From Clostridia bacterium (GTDB taxonomy: Bacteria; Bacillota_A; Clostridia; UMGS1883), in contig JAFUJZ010000032.1 in the NCBI GenBank assembly GCA_017467965.1, positions 1-36,116 of the forward strand: a stretch of DNA of 36,116 nt, written 5' to 3'. The notes under the pieces were generated by a model that was not told where the DNA came from, made no database searches, and saw only the letters and a list, made by a program, of their open reading frames with translations. This document shows positions 24,464 through 32,883 of the stretch, one piece after another. The translations under genes and the position numbers were made by a program. Each line of letters begins with the position of its first letter. The stretch's first letter is position 1.

Positions 24464-25474
24464 TTGGAACATTTAATTTTATTGTGGTACGCTATTGCAG
24501 CGTTGGTACTGGTGCTGTTTTCAATCAAGTGTGCAGACTATGTTGACATGCTTGATAAAAAAACAAACATGTCGGGCGCTTTTATCGGCGGTGTTATCTT
24601 AGCTGCTGTTACGAGTCTGCCTGAGATGATTACAAGTATTTCAGCAGTTGCTTTGGGGAGCCCCGGTCTTATCATAGGCAACGTTTTGGGCAGTGATGTA
24701 ATTAATCTTTGCATTTTCGGCGGTCTTACACTTATTTCAGTAAAAGCGTTCAGACGTGCTAAAGTAGGTGCAAGTCATCTTAAGACGCTTATCTGCACAG
24801 TGTTGGCATATCTTACAACAGGCTTTGTGCTTTTCAGCGGTATTGATACATCTATCCCGGGTGTGAGCATAAATGCACTTTCGATCGTAATTGTTATTCT
24901 TTACGCAATTGCATGCAAGTTCATGGCATCGGACGATTCCGAAAGCGATAACGAGGATGATAACGACCTTACAGTAAAACAGGTTGTTATACGCTTTGTA
25001 CTTTGTTCTCTCGGTCTTGTTGTTGCAAGCGTTGTTATTACTTATATTACTAACATTATTGAACAGCAGTATAAGCTTGGTTCCTCTCTTGCAGGCGCAC
25101 TTTTCCTTGGCGTTGCTACAAGTATTCCCGAGCTTACAAGCAGTATTGCACTGGTAAGAAAGGGCAATTTCAACGCTATGGTAGGTAACGTGGTGGGCAG
25201 TAATATGTTCAACTACATAATTTTCTCCGTAACCGATATCCTTGCTTTCAGAAGCAACGTATATGAGGTATCCCCGGACTCTCAGCTTCTTATCATATTC
25301 GGTCTTATTTCAACATTCCTTACAATGGCGTCTATCATAATCAAGAGCAAGACAAGTAATGCAGAATCCCTTGAGAAAAACTCAAAGGCTGTAAACGGCA
25401 CGCTCATGCTTTTAGGCTTGCTTGTTTGTGTGAGCTATATCACATTTATCGTGTGCTCTATGGCTAATGGGTAA
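24464..25474 (+). CDS. Ca2+/cation antiporter family protein (YrbG-type exchanger)
   Basis: A 336-aa inner-membrane exchanger with two homologous halves of about five helices each. The alpha-repeat motifs are AAVTSLPEMITSISAV (near residue 47) and GVATSIPELTSSIALV (near 214), each followed by a GNVLGSD / GNVVGSN segment that lines the ion site. A central acidic cytoplasmic loop (SDDSESDNEDDND, about 152-164) separates the halves. CaCA proteins exchange Ca2+ or other divalents for Na+ or H+; under a Mn2+ riboswitch, manganese or calcium/manganese export is the likely role. The start is a TTG at 24464, 9 nt after GGGG, a less common start. The HD-domain gene follows after 5 bp. Confidence 0.9.
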   Translation: MEHLILLWYAIAALVLVLFSIKCADYVDMLDKKTNMSGAFIGGVILAAVTSLPEMITSISAVALGSPGLIIGNVLGSDVINLCIFGGLTLISVKAFRRAKVGASHLKTLICTVLAYLTTGFVLFSGIDTSIPGVSINALSIVIVILYAIACKFMASDDSESDNEDDNDLTVKQVVIRFVLCSLGLVVASVVITYITNIIEQQYKLGSSLAGALFLGVATSIPELTSSIALVRKGNFNAMVGNVVGSNMFNYIIFSVTDILAFRSNVYEVSPDSQLLIIFGLISTFLTMASIIIKSKTSNAESLEKNSKAVNGTLMLLGLLVCVSYITFIVCSMANG

Positions 25475-25479
25475 TTATC

Positions 25480-26079
25480 ATGTATCCTACAATTGAAACA
25501 GCTTTAAAAGAGCTTGAAATCGGATATGAGATTAATCCTACAAGGTGGGTTGACCACTGCAAGTACGCAGGCGAAGCGGCGAGGAATATTGCCCACGCGG
25601 CAGGACTTGATAGTGAAAAAGCATATGTTTTGGGCACGCTTCACGATATCGGCAGAAGAGTTGGCTTTACAGGCATCCGCCATATTGTGGACGGGTACAA
25701 TTACGCAATGGAAAAAGGCTGGGATGACGTTGCAAGGGTGAGCATGACACATTCCTTTGCGACGAACTATCCTACCATAAACCCATCTATGATGGATTTG
25801 ACTGATGAAGAGTTTGAATTTACAAAAAACTATCTTGCAGGCATTGAATATGACGATTACGATATTTTAATGCACCTGTGCGATAACATTGCACTCCATT
25901 CGGGTTATGTGCTTATGGAAAAACGCATGGTGGATATTTCCATGCGTCACGGTGTTCATGCGGGCACAGTGAAAAGATGGGAAGAGCTTTTTAAGATAAA
26001 AGCTTACTTTGAAGAAAAAATGGGCAAGAGCATATACTCAGTGCTTCCCGGTGTAATTGAAAACACATTCGACTTATAA
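25480..26079 (+). CDS. HD-domain phosphohydrolase-like protein
   Basis: A 199-aa cytosolic HD-superfamily protein. The metal ligands are visible as His26, His55-Asp56 (LGTLHDIGRR) and Asp135 (MHLCDNIALH), with an accessory His91. Members are mostly metal-dependent phosphohydrolases acting on nucleotides; the substrate here is not predictable. The five-base gap to the exchanger gene and lack of a strong ribosome site suggest translational coupling, so its expression is probably under the same Mn2+ riboswitch. A metal-dependent enzyme in that operon is reasonable but unproven. Confidence 0.85.
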   Translation: MYPTIETALKELEIGYEINPTRWVDHCKYAGEAARNIAHAAGLDSEKAYVLGTLHDIGRRVGFTGIRHIVDGYNYAMEKGWDDVARVSMTHSFATNYPTINPSMMDLTDEEFEFTKNYLAGIEYDDYDILMHLCDNIALHSGYVLMEKRMVDISMRHGVHAGTVKRWEELFKIKAYFEEKMGKSIYSVLPGVIENTFDL

Positions 26080-26081
26080 AT

Positions 26082-26107
26082 AAAAGGACTGCGCAAGCAG
26101 TCCTTTT
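26082..26107. terminator. Bidirectional intrinsic terminator
   Basis: An 11-bp perfect stem AAAAGGACTGC / GCAGTCCTTTT with a GCAA tetraloop between convergent genes ending at 26079 and 26110. Confidence 0.85.
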
Positions 26108-26109
26108 GT

Positions 26110-26286
26110 TTATAAGTCGTCAGCATCCTGAGTGGGCTTGTCGTCACGGTCCATGGGCGTGCCTGTCCAGCTGCCCAAAGGGTCTGTGTGAAGAGTGTCG
26201 GGATTTATGAATTCGCGGGCAATTTCCTCGCCGAGCTTTTTGATTTTTTCATTGACACGGATTTTCTTTTTGTCGTTAAACAACAT
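26110..26286 (-). CDS. Small conserved-looking protein, 58 aa
   Basis: A short gene on the minus strand. ATG (complement of 26284-26286) is preceded by a strong AAAGGAGGTG at 8-9 nt spacing, and the frame ends at TAA (26110-26112). The product begins MLFNDKKKIRVNEKIKKLGE, contains DTLHTDPLGSWTGTPMD and ends QDADDL. A basic amphipathic N-terminus and a GSW-TG-P...DADDL tail resemble small uncharacterised proteins seen in many Clostridia (GSYTG..P..DADDL-type tails), from general memory and not a search. No function is known to me. It stands alone, convergent with the HD-domain gene and divergent from the SGNH esterase gene. Confidence 0.8.
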   Translation of the reverse strand: MLFNDKKKIRVNEKIKKLGEEIAREFINPDTLHTDPLGSWTGTPMDRDDKPTQDADDL

Positions 26287-26322
26287 TAAAATTACACCTC
26301 CTTTACAATTCTGTTACTATTA

Positions 26323-26350
26323 TTGACTAAAAAAAATAAAAATATATAAT
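26323..26350 (+). promoter_or_regulatory. Promoter for double-SGNH protein
   Basis: TTGACT (26323-26328), 16-bp A-rich spacer, TATAAT (26345-26350). Because the -10 box covers the ATG at 26349, translation must start further down, at 26403. Confidence 0.7.
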
Positions 26351-26402
26351 GTATTATAGGAGAAAAGCCTCTATGACACGCGAAAGGACGGTGAGGAGTC
26401 AA

Positions 26403-28280
26403 ATGAAAAAAATAACTGCGTTGTTTCTTATTATATGTATGCTTTTATCTGTGAATGTTTTTGCCGATGAAGCTGATACGGCTGCAAAGGTTTATCTTTT
26501 CGGCGACGACTGGGCAAAAGCATGGGGCGATGTGCTCGATGGCTATTTCTATGACTCTTCTGTATTTATAAATCTTGCAAATAACGGAGAGCTTATGTCA
26601 AATATGACGAAAAAGGCCGAATACTCCGCTATCAAAAAAGGGGACATTGTTCTTATATCCTACGGTATACTGGAAAAGGATCGTCCCGGTGACAAAAATA
26701 CTGATTTCAAGAAAAATCTTGAAACCATAACAGCCAATCTTACAAAAAAAGGTGCAACGGTAAAATTTGTTTCTATTGTCAGCACCATGAGGTATAACAC
26801 CCTTACGGGTCATATGGAGGAAACAAAGAATTTTTATACCGAAACTACCCGTTCTTGGGCAAAGAAAAATAATCTTACATATATTGATCTTGCCCGCATC
26901 ACTGCCGAAAAGGCAAATTCACTCGGAAGCAATAATGCAGCAAAGCTTTACAAAGCACAAATGGAGCTGACAGTTAATGGTAACAGAATGTGCGCCTATG
27001 AGGTTTTTAAAAACCTCTTAGGAGAAGCGGCGCTTAAAGGAACACTTAAACTCAATCTCAGTCAGATACATGACGTTCTTCCACATGAAAGGTCAAAAAC
27101 TGTTGACTTGCTGTTTGAAGAGACTGTAAGCGACCGCTTTTGTGTATATACAAAGGGCGGTGTTGACGTAAAGGTCAACGGCGAAATGATTTCAGACGGC
27201 ATATGGGAAGGAAAAGCCGTAGACGGTAAGATAAATGTAGAATTTACCTATTGTGAAAAAATACAGGTTTCTCCGCAGTTCTATTTTGATGCGGCAGATG
27301 CAGCCACAACAGATATCCCCTTTGCTGGTAAAACGTTCCCAGGAATATTTGATGTGAAAGTTAAAAAGAGCGAACCTTTGAAGGCGAGCGTATATCTTAA
27401 CGATTACCTTATCGCATCAAATCTTGACATGCCCGGTACACAGCCCGTTACAGAGGCGGCGGAACACACATTTGAAGGCTACTATCTTGCAGAGGGAGAT
27501 TTTAACGTTAAGGTAACAGGACTTACAGACAAGCTTGATTATATCGCTTTTAATGAAGCTGATGCTATACGAGATGCTCGTCCACGCATTTTTGTGGGCG
27601 GTGACTCCACGGTGTGCAATTACTATCCTCTTGTCCGCACGGGAAACGAGGCTGACGGCACTGTTATGACGGGCTGGGCAATGCTTCTGGAAAACTACGT
27701 GGATGCAGATGTTGTAAATTTGGCAGCGAGTGGTTACTGGGCGTCAAAGTGGAAAGATACGAGCTTTAACATAATTGAAAAAGAAGGTAAAAAGGGCGAC
27801 ATATTTATTCTTCAGTTCGGTATCAATGACCGTTATTATTCCACGATTGAAGAAATGACAGTATCTCTCGGTACAATGATAGATACCGCGGCGGCAAAGG
27901 GTATGATTCCTATATTGGTAAGTCCGCAGATTTCCGCAGGCTACGGCTGGGGCGAAGAGGCAAACACCGGTAAATCAGACGGCGGTGACTATCAGGAATT
28001 TTTTAACGCAGTGCGAGATCTTGCAAATGAAAAGGGTTGCTTTTATGTTGACCTTACAGACTTATCCTCGGGCTGGTTTTCAGAAATCGGCAGAGAGGCA
28101 GTATACAAAAAATATCACCTTTGGGACTATGAAAACAATAAGCCCGGTGACATGATGCACCTTTCCTATAAAGGCGCGGACGCAATGTGCAGATTTTTTG
28201 TGCATGGACTCAAAAAACTCTCCGACTCAAAAGCCTGTGATAAATGGGGAAACAGTCTTGAAATTTTAAAAATTTGGTAA
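26403..28280 (+). CDS. Secreted esterase with two SGNH-like domains (rhamnogalacturonan-acetylesterase-like C-terminus)
   Basis: A 625-aa exported protein; the signal peptide is residues 1-20 (MKKITALFLI...NVFA). Residues about 28-215 look like a first SGNH domain, but the block-I GDS is GDDW and the block-III position reads SYGILEKDR, so catalytic Ser and the GxND motif are missing. A beta-rich linker or carbohydrate-binding-like region (about 220-390) follows. The second SGNH domain (about 395-610) is complete: Ser402 in VGGDSTVCNY, Asn475 in GINDRYY and Asp583-x-x-His586 in DMMHLSYKG. This is closest to CE12-type acetylesterases that deacetylate pectin. ATG 26403 follows GAGGAG (26393-26398). 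No wall anchor is seen. Confidence 0.85.
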   Translation: MKKITALFLIICMLLSVNVFADEADTAAKVYLFGDDWAKAWGDVLDGYFYDSSVFINLANNGELMSNMTKKAEYSAIKKGDIVLISYGILEKDRPGDKNTDFKKNLETITANLTKKGATVKFVSIVSTMRYNTLTGHMEETKNFYTETTRSWAKKNNLTYIDLARITAEKANSLGSNNAAKLYKAQMELTVNGNRMCAYEVFKNLLGEAALKGTLKLNLSQIHDVLPHERSKTVDLLFEETVSDRFCVYTKGGVDVKVNGEMISDGIWEGKAVDGKINVEFTYCEKIQVSPQFYFDAADAATTDIPFAGKTFPGIFDVKVKKSEPLKASVYLNDYLIASNLDMPGTQPVTEAAEHTFEGYYLAEGDFNVKVTGLTDKLDYIAFNEADAIRDARPRIFVGGDSTVCNYYPLVRTGNEADGTVMTGWAMLLENYVDADVVNLAASGYWASKWKDTSFNIIEKEGKKGDIFILQFGINDRYYSTIEEMTVSLGTMIDTAAAKGMIPILVSPQISAGYGWGEEANTGKSDGGDYQEFFNAVRDLANEKGCFYVDLTDLSSGWFSEIGREAVYKKYHLWDYENNKPGDMMHLSYKGADAMCRFFVHGLKKLSDSKACDKWGNSLEILKIW

Positions 28281-28310
28281 AAATTTTGTGCAAAAAAAGT
28301 AACAAAACTA

Positions 28311-28339
28311 TTTACACGGAGAAAAAATTAGTGTATTAT
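28311..28339 (+). promoter_or_regulatory. Promoter for SLH-GH16 gene
   Basis: TTTACA (28311-28316), 17-bp spacer, TATTAT (28334-28339). No terminator is visible between the preceding gene and this promoter. Confidence 0.6.
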
Positions 28340-28393
28340 ATAAGATAGATATATCATAATCGCTATATTTATGCCCTTATGGGGAGGAGAAAA

Positions 28394-29698
28394 ATGAAAA
28401 GCAAGTTAATAAAAAAGATACTTGCCTCGGTTTTGTGTATTGTTTTGGCGTTTAGCTGCGTGTCAGTTATGGCAAATATTTCGGCTGCGTCAGAGGTTGA
28501 ATTTTTGAAAGCGGTGTGCACTACCGCAAAGATTAAACCTCTTTTGCCCTTGAATGTAAGCGATCAGGTTCCTGACGCGGAGTATATCCAAGGGGCAATC
28601 AATGCCGGCATAATTGATTTGGATGATTTTAATCCAAATAAGCCGATTACAAACGAAAAAGCTGTGACCATGATTGTGAAAGGGCTTATCGCCATGAAAA
28701 ACAATCTCTCGGTCGGTACGAGCTTGAAGTTTGAGGACAAAGACGAGATTTCAAATGAGTATCTTACATACATTGAGGTAGCTGCAGCAAACGGTATCAT
28801 TGAAAACGAAGGCTATTTCAATCCGAAGGATTTAGTTATAAAATCCGACGTAGAGGGAATGATGAAAAATATGTACGAAAGCTACAAACGTCTTCCCGTG
28901 ATGCCCAACAGCGGCATTATGAGACAGCAGTATCCCGTGATTGAAAATTCAAACATTGAAAAGCCCGAATTCTTACCCGAGGGGTATGAACTGGTGTTCA
29001 ATGACGATTTTGACGGTGACAGTCTAGACACAACAAAATGGGGTTACAACTACTCCTGGGGTCACTCGCATAACCATGCTGCGTGGTGCGTGCCCGAAAA
29101 CGTAATTGTATCTGACGGTATCCTTACCATAAAAGGTGAAAACAAACAGCACCCCGATGCCCAAGGCAAGCAGGGTACCTTCAATAATAAAAAATACGAT
29201 ATTGTTTATACCTCCGGTGCAATCAATACACACCACAAGTTCAATTTTGACTACGGTTATTTTGAAGCAAGGCTCAAGATGCCTAAGGGCAAGGGTATGT
29301 GGCCTGCATGGTGGATGCTCCGTGACGGTTGGCCTCCTGAAATTGACATGCTTGAGGTTTTGTGTTCAAAGCCCAATGAGTTGCACGTTAATTTCCACTA
29401 CGGACCCGCGTGGAATGAACACTACAGTCACGAACAGGTTTTAAACCTCGGATTTGATACAAGTGAAGAGTTCCACACCTATGGTTTTGAATGGACGCCC
29501 GAATACATGCGTTATTATGTGGACGGAGTTCAGGTAGGTCATGATTTCACAAACAAGAGCGCAATAAGCGAAGCCAAGGGTATGTACATGATACTTAACC
29601 TTGCCATTGACGGCTGGGACGGCAAGCCCGATGATACAACCCAATGGCCCGCACTTTACCAGTGTGACTATGTCAGAGTCTGGCAAATGAACGAGTAA
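28394..29698 (+). CDS. Cell-surface GH16 beta-glucanase/galactanase with N-terminal SLH-like repeats
   Basis: A 434-aa exported glycosidase. A signal peptide (residues 1 to about 31) is followed by SLH-like repeats at about 60-165 (GAINAGIIDLDDFNPNKPIT and AAANGIIENEGYFNPKDLVI), which would bind the enzyme to secondary wall polymers. The GH16 domain (about 190-434) shows FNDDFDGDSLDTTKWGYN at its start. The catalytic E-x-D-x-x-E is Glu316, Asp318, Glu321 (PPEIDMLEVL), a beta-bulge type as in laminarinases and some agarases or carrageenases. WPAWWMLRDGWPPE precedes it and YVRVWQ closes the fold. The exact substrate cannot be read. GGGAGGAG sets ATG 28394; an upstream in-frame ATG overlaps this site. 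Confidence 0.92.
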   Translation: MKSKLIKKILASVLCIVLAFSCVSVMANISAASEVEFLKAVCTTAKIKPLLPLNVSDQVPDAEYIQGAINAGIIDLDDFNPNKPITNEKAVTMIVKGLIAMKNNLSVGTSLKFEDKDEISNEYLTYIEVAAANGIIENEGYFNPKDLVIKSDVEGMMKNMYESYKRLPVMPNSGIMRQQYPVIENSNIEKPEFLPEGYELVFNDDFDGDSLDTTKWGYNYSWGHSHNHAAWCVPENVIVSDGILTIKGENKQHPDAQGKQGTFNNKKYDIVYTSGAINTHHKFNFDYGYFEARLKMPKGKGMWPAWWMLRDGWPPEIDMLEVLCSKPNELHVNFHYGPAWNEHYSHEQVLNLGFDTSEEFHTYGFEWTPEYMRYYVDGVQVGHDFTNKSAISEAKGMYMILNLAIDGWDGKPDDTTQWPALYQCDYVRVWQMNE

Positions 29699-29703
29699 AT
29701 ACC

Positions 29704-29735
29704 AAAACCAACCTCGATTTACGGGGTTGGGTTTT
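29704..29735 (+). terminator. Intrinsic terminator after GH16 gene
   Basis: AAAACCAACC (29704-29713) pairs with GGTTGG-G-TTTT (one bulged G), followed by a short T run. A second small hairpin CCCTC-ATT-GAGGG lies at 29739-29751. Confidence 0.65.
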
Positions 29736-29781
29736 GTGCCCTCATTGAGGGAGTAAATATGTTTTAAATTTTTGAGTATAT

Positions 29782-29799
29782 ATGCCGGTAATGCCGGTA
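29782..29799. repeat. Tandem 9-bp repeat upstream of surface-protein operon
   Basis: ATGCCGGTA occurs twice in direct tandem (29782-29790 and 29791-29799), just before the AGGAGG ribosome site of the next gene. It could be an operator or a slippage product. No convincing promoter could be placed in this gap. Confidence 0.4.
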
Positions 29800-29819
29800 C
29801 TTACTAGGAGGAATGCCAA

Positions 29820-31016
29820 ATGAAAAAGAACAGCATTATTTTCAAGATGATCTGTCTGACTGTTGCAGTTATGTTTTGTCTTTCCGCTATTTCTGCTTTT
29901 GCAGAAGAGCTGATTGAAGAAACAGAAGAAACAGTTGTTACAGAGCCTTCTGAAGAAGTTTCCGACGAGGCTACAGAGCCTTCCGAAGAAGTTTCCGATG
30001 AAGCAAAGGAAGATGTTACTGAAGAAGTAACAGACGAAGGTGCAGAAGAGGAAGTAATCGAGGAGGAAGTTCTCGACCTTTTTGCAGCAACACTCCGTGA
30101 CGGCGGTGTTTACGTAACACCCGGCACAGACAATGCAGCAGTATTTACATATGACGGTTTGCGTTATAAGGTAGCTGCAGGCACAGGTAATGCCATAAAG
30201 CTTGACGGCTTTGAATCCAACCCCACTATCGAATCCGAGCCTATTGCTGAAAACGCAAAGAACAGACTTCAGGCTAACGCTGAAATCACAACAGATGCGG
30301 CTCACAGCGGTTATTTTGGTCTTTCGGTAGCAGAAGGTGAAGTTGTTTACCGTACAGGCGTAACAGGCGACGCAGTTTATGTGTTCTCCGCTTGGGTTAA
30401 GATGCCCTCTTCCGGCTCTATTTCCGATGATGACCGTGCGTTCAGAGTTGTAGCTGAAAGCGGCAATGAATATGTTGTAGGCTGGAACGAAATCGGCAGA
30501 GAAATCGCTGAGACAGAAGCTTGGCAGCAGATTCTCTTCACTTTCAAAGCTCCCGAAACAGGCCTCTTTGAAATTGAGTTCAACTACAAGGGCAAAACAA
30601 ATCTTGCACTTGATGACCTTGAACTTTACGAAGCTGAAATTTTTGACAATCCTTTAGATATTACATCTGTTTTGTGTATTGATGCTGACGGTAACGAATA
30701 CAACCGCTCCACACACTTTACAACATCCGGCACTCTTACACATACAACAACTCTTTACAACTCCGATGAAGACGATGTATTCTTCACAGCAGTTATGGTT
30801 CTTTACAAGAACGATATCATGATTGATATTGCAACAATTGAAGAATGCGCTCTCGTATTGGATGAAACAGAAGTTACTTTTGAAATCGAAATCCCCGAAG
30901 ATGAAGACCTTAGCCAGTATAAGTACATGGTATACTTTGTAAATGATGCAGAGCCCACACAGTACTACGGTGCAATGCCTTCATTGCAGAATCCCTACAT
31001 TGTACAGGGCGAGTAA
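29820..31016 (+). CDS. Secreted acidic protein with carbohydrate-binding-like domain
   Basis: A 398-aa exported protein. The signal peptide (residues 1-28, ...AISAFA) is followed by a highly acidic low-complexity region to about residue 80 with the tandem unit TEPSEEVSDEA. Residues about 90-280 look like a CBM4/9/16-type jelly roll: HSGYFGLSVAEGEVVYRTG, VYVFSAWVKMPSSG, then WQQILFTFKAPETGLFEIEF and NLALDDLELYE, the usual order of ligand-face strands in such modules. The last 110 residues form another beta-rich region. No catalytic domain or anchor is seen. AGGAGG sets the ATG. First of three closely spaced exported genes, 29 bp before the SLH gene. Confidence 0.8.
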   Translation: MKKNSIIFKMICLTVAVMFCLSAISAFAEELIEETEETVVTEPSEEVSDEATEPSEEVSDEAKEDVTEEVTDEGAEEEVIEEEVLDLFAATLRDGGVYVTPGTDNAAVFTYDGLRYKVAAGTGNAIKLDGFESNPTIESEPIAENAKNRLQANAEITTDAAHSGYFGLSVAEGEVVYRTGVTGDAVYVFSAWVKMPSSGSISDDDRAFRVVAESGNEYVVGWNEIGREIAETEAWQQILFTFKAPETGLFEIEFNYKGKTNLALDDLELYEAEIFDNPLDITSVLCIDADGNEYNRSTHFTTSGTLTHTTTLYNSDEDDVFFTAVMVLYKNDIMIDIATIEECALVLDETEVTFEIEIPEDEDLSQYKYMVYFVNDAEPTQYYGAMPSLQNPYIVQGE

Positions 31017-31045
31017 TTTAATCCGATATGAATGGAGGAAGAAAG

Positions 31046-32857
31046 ATGAACGGCAATAAAATGACAAAAGTTTTGGCTGTAGTTGTTTGTGCTTTTATGC
31101 TCATTCAGTGTACAGCAATCGGCGCTTTCGCGGCTGACATTGCACCCGAAGCTGTCGTATATACACGTCCTGAAGTAACAGGTGCTGTTGCGAACCAGGT
31201 TGGTATGAATTATGTTTATGTTGACGTAGTTACTGAAAACTGTGATAACGACCAGACAGTAATGGCGTATCTTCTTGATAGCACAGGCAGTCTTGTAGGT
31301 GTTGGATATTCTCCCGTTGGTTCCAACAAGGCTGAAATCAAGGTTGGTGCTCCCGATAGTGCAGAAACAGGCACATACACAATCGTTATTGCACTCAACA
31401 AGGCAGCAGACGTTTTCAAGAGCGAAGTTTTCTACATCGGTGTTGAAGACGTTACAGGTTTCTTCGAAGCTGTTAACATGACAGATGTTGAATTGAGCGT
31501 TGTAAAAGAAAAAATCGATGAAAACTATGATGCAATTTCTGTTATCGAATGTACAGAAGATGCAGACGGTAATATTATTCTTAAGCTTACAGGCGAAGAC
31601 TACGAAAATCTTACAGATGATGCAAAAGAGCTCTTTGCTGAGCTTATCTTAAACGGTGTCAACGGTCAGTTCTCCGCAGGTAAGGGTCAGTATACAGCCG
31701 AAAATGCAGAAGCTTTTATCAAGGAGGCATACCTTCTTGCAGCATATAATGCAGCAGGCATTTCCGATGCAGATATGGCAGCACTTATTTACAGATTTGC
31801 ATCTGTAATCGGCTTTGATGCTGAAGATGAAAACCTCTACGGCAAGATTGAAAATACAGACACTCTTGCGCAGGTTGTAAAGACAATTGCTAAGGAAGTT
31901 GAAAGCGTTAACGAGCTTAGAGTGGCTCTTGAACAGGCAGCAGCAGTTCAGATTGTTAACGAAACACACTGGGCTAACCTTGTAAACGCAGTTAGTAACA
32001 ACAACGACCTTTTCCAGGTTGATGAAGACGAAATCGAAAAGCTCCTTAAAACAAAGAAGTTAAGAAACCTCTTCTGTGAAGAATTCAAGGGTACATATTA
32101 CTCCATTGAAGAAATTCAGGAAGCATGGGAAGAAGCATACGATACCGCTATGGAAGAATATGAAGATTCCAAAAAAGGCAGCAGCGGTGGCGGCGGTGGT
32201 TCCACCGGTGGTGGCAGAGTAACAGGTAACCTTGTAAGTACACCTATTGATAATTCTGAAAACAACAAGGACCCCAACGTTAAGGTTGAAGACTATTACA
32301 ACGATATCGGTACATACAGCTGGGCAAGCGATGCTATCCTTAACCTCACAAAGAACGGCATTGTTTCCGGTTACGGCGATATGACATTCAAACCCGCTAA
32401 TTCTGTTACAAGAGCAGAATTCATGAAGATGGTTGTTAACGTATTTGGTCTTGCAGATATCACAGCTACAAGTACATTTACAGACGTTGACAGAGACGCT
32501 TGGTACTACATTTATGTTGCAAGTGCAGAGAAGCTCGGTATTGCACAGGGCTACGGCAATGGTTTGTTTGGAGTTAATGATCCTGTAACAAGACAGGATG
32601 CAATAACAATTGTATATAGAGCAGCACAGATTAAGGGCTTGTCCGTTAACAAGTTCAGTGCAAGTATAGACAAGTTTGTTGATAAGGGCGACATCGCTGC
32701 ATACGCAGTTGAAGCAGTATCCGCTCTTCACAACGCAGGCGTTTATCTCGACGCATCTGATCCTACAAGAGTAGATGTATTCGAACCTACAAGAAACGCA
32801 TCTCGTGCTTACCTTGCGGTTATTCTTAACCAGTTATACATGTTTATGAACAAATAA
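31046..32857 (+). CDS. S-layer-homology protein with C-terminal SLH triplet
   Basis: A 603-aa exported surface protein. The signal peptide ends near residue 30 (AIGAFAAD). Residues about 35-135 form a beta-sandwich with Ig-like character, about 140-370 a mostly helical region, and about 376-392 a Gly/Ser linker (GSSGGGGGSTGGGR). Three SLH repeats (about 412-603) follow, each with the W/Y-A...A-x-x-x-G-I/V-x-G-Y and F-x-P...TRAE/TRQD hallmarks (GIVSGYGDMTFKPANSVTRA; GIAQGYGNGLFGVNDPVTRQ). The SLH domain attaches the protein to pyruvylated wall polymer. GGAGGAAG sets ATG 31046 rather than an in-frame ATG at 31028. Function of the non-SLH part unknown. Confidence 0.9.
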   Translation: MNGNKMTKVLAVVVCAFMLIQCTAIGAFAADIAPEAVVYTRPEVTGAVANQVGMNYVYVDVVTENCDNDQTVMAYLLDSTGSLVGVGYSPVGSNKAEIKVGAPDSAETGTYTIVIALNKAADVFKSEVFYIGVEDVTGFFEAVNMTDVELSVVKEKIDENYDAISVIECTEDADGNIILKLTGEDYENLTDDAKELFAELILNGVNGQFSAGKGQYTAENAEAFIKEAYLLAAYNAAGISDADMAALIYRFASVIGFDAEDENLYGKIENTDTLAQVVKTIAKEVESVNELRVALEQAAAVQIVNETHWANLVNAVSNNNDLFQVDEDEIEKLLKTKKLRNLFCEEFKGTYYSIEEIQEAWEEAYDTAMEEYEDSKKGSSGGGGGSTGGGRVTGNLVSTPIDNSENNKDPNVKVEDYYNDIGTYSWASDAILNLTKNGIVSGYGDMTFKPANSVTRAEFMKMVVNVFGLADITATSTFTDVDRDAWYYIYVASAEKLGIAQGYGNGLFGVNDPVTRQDAITIVYRAAQIKGLSVNKFSASIDKFVDKGDIAAYAVEAVSALHNAGVYLDASDPTRVDVFEPTRNASRAYLAVILNQLYMFMNK

Positions 32858-32883
32858 TTCCAACAGATTGAGAGGGTTGCAAT

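Noticed and set aside
26349..26402. Upstream ATG start for the SGNH protein
   Set aside because: The ATG falls in the -10 box, would hide the signal peptide behind 18 basic residues, and has no ribosome site; the ATG at 26403 has GAGGAG.
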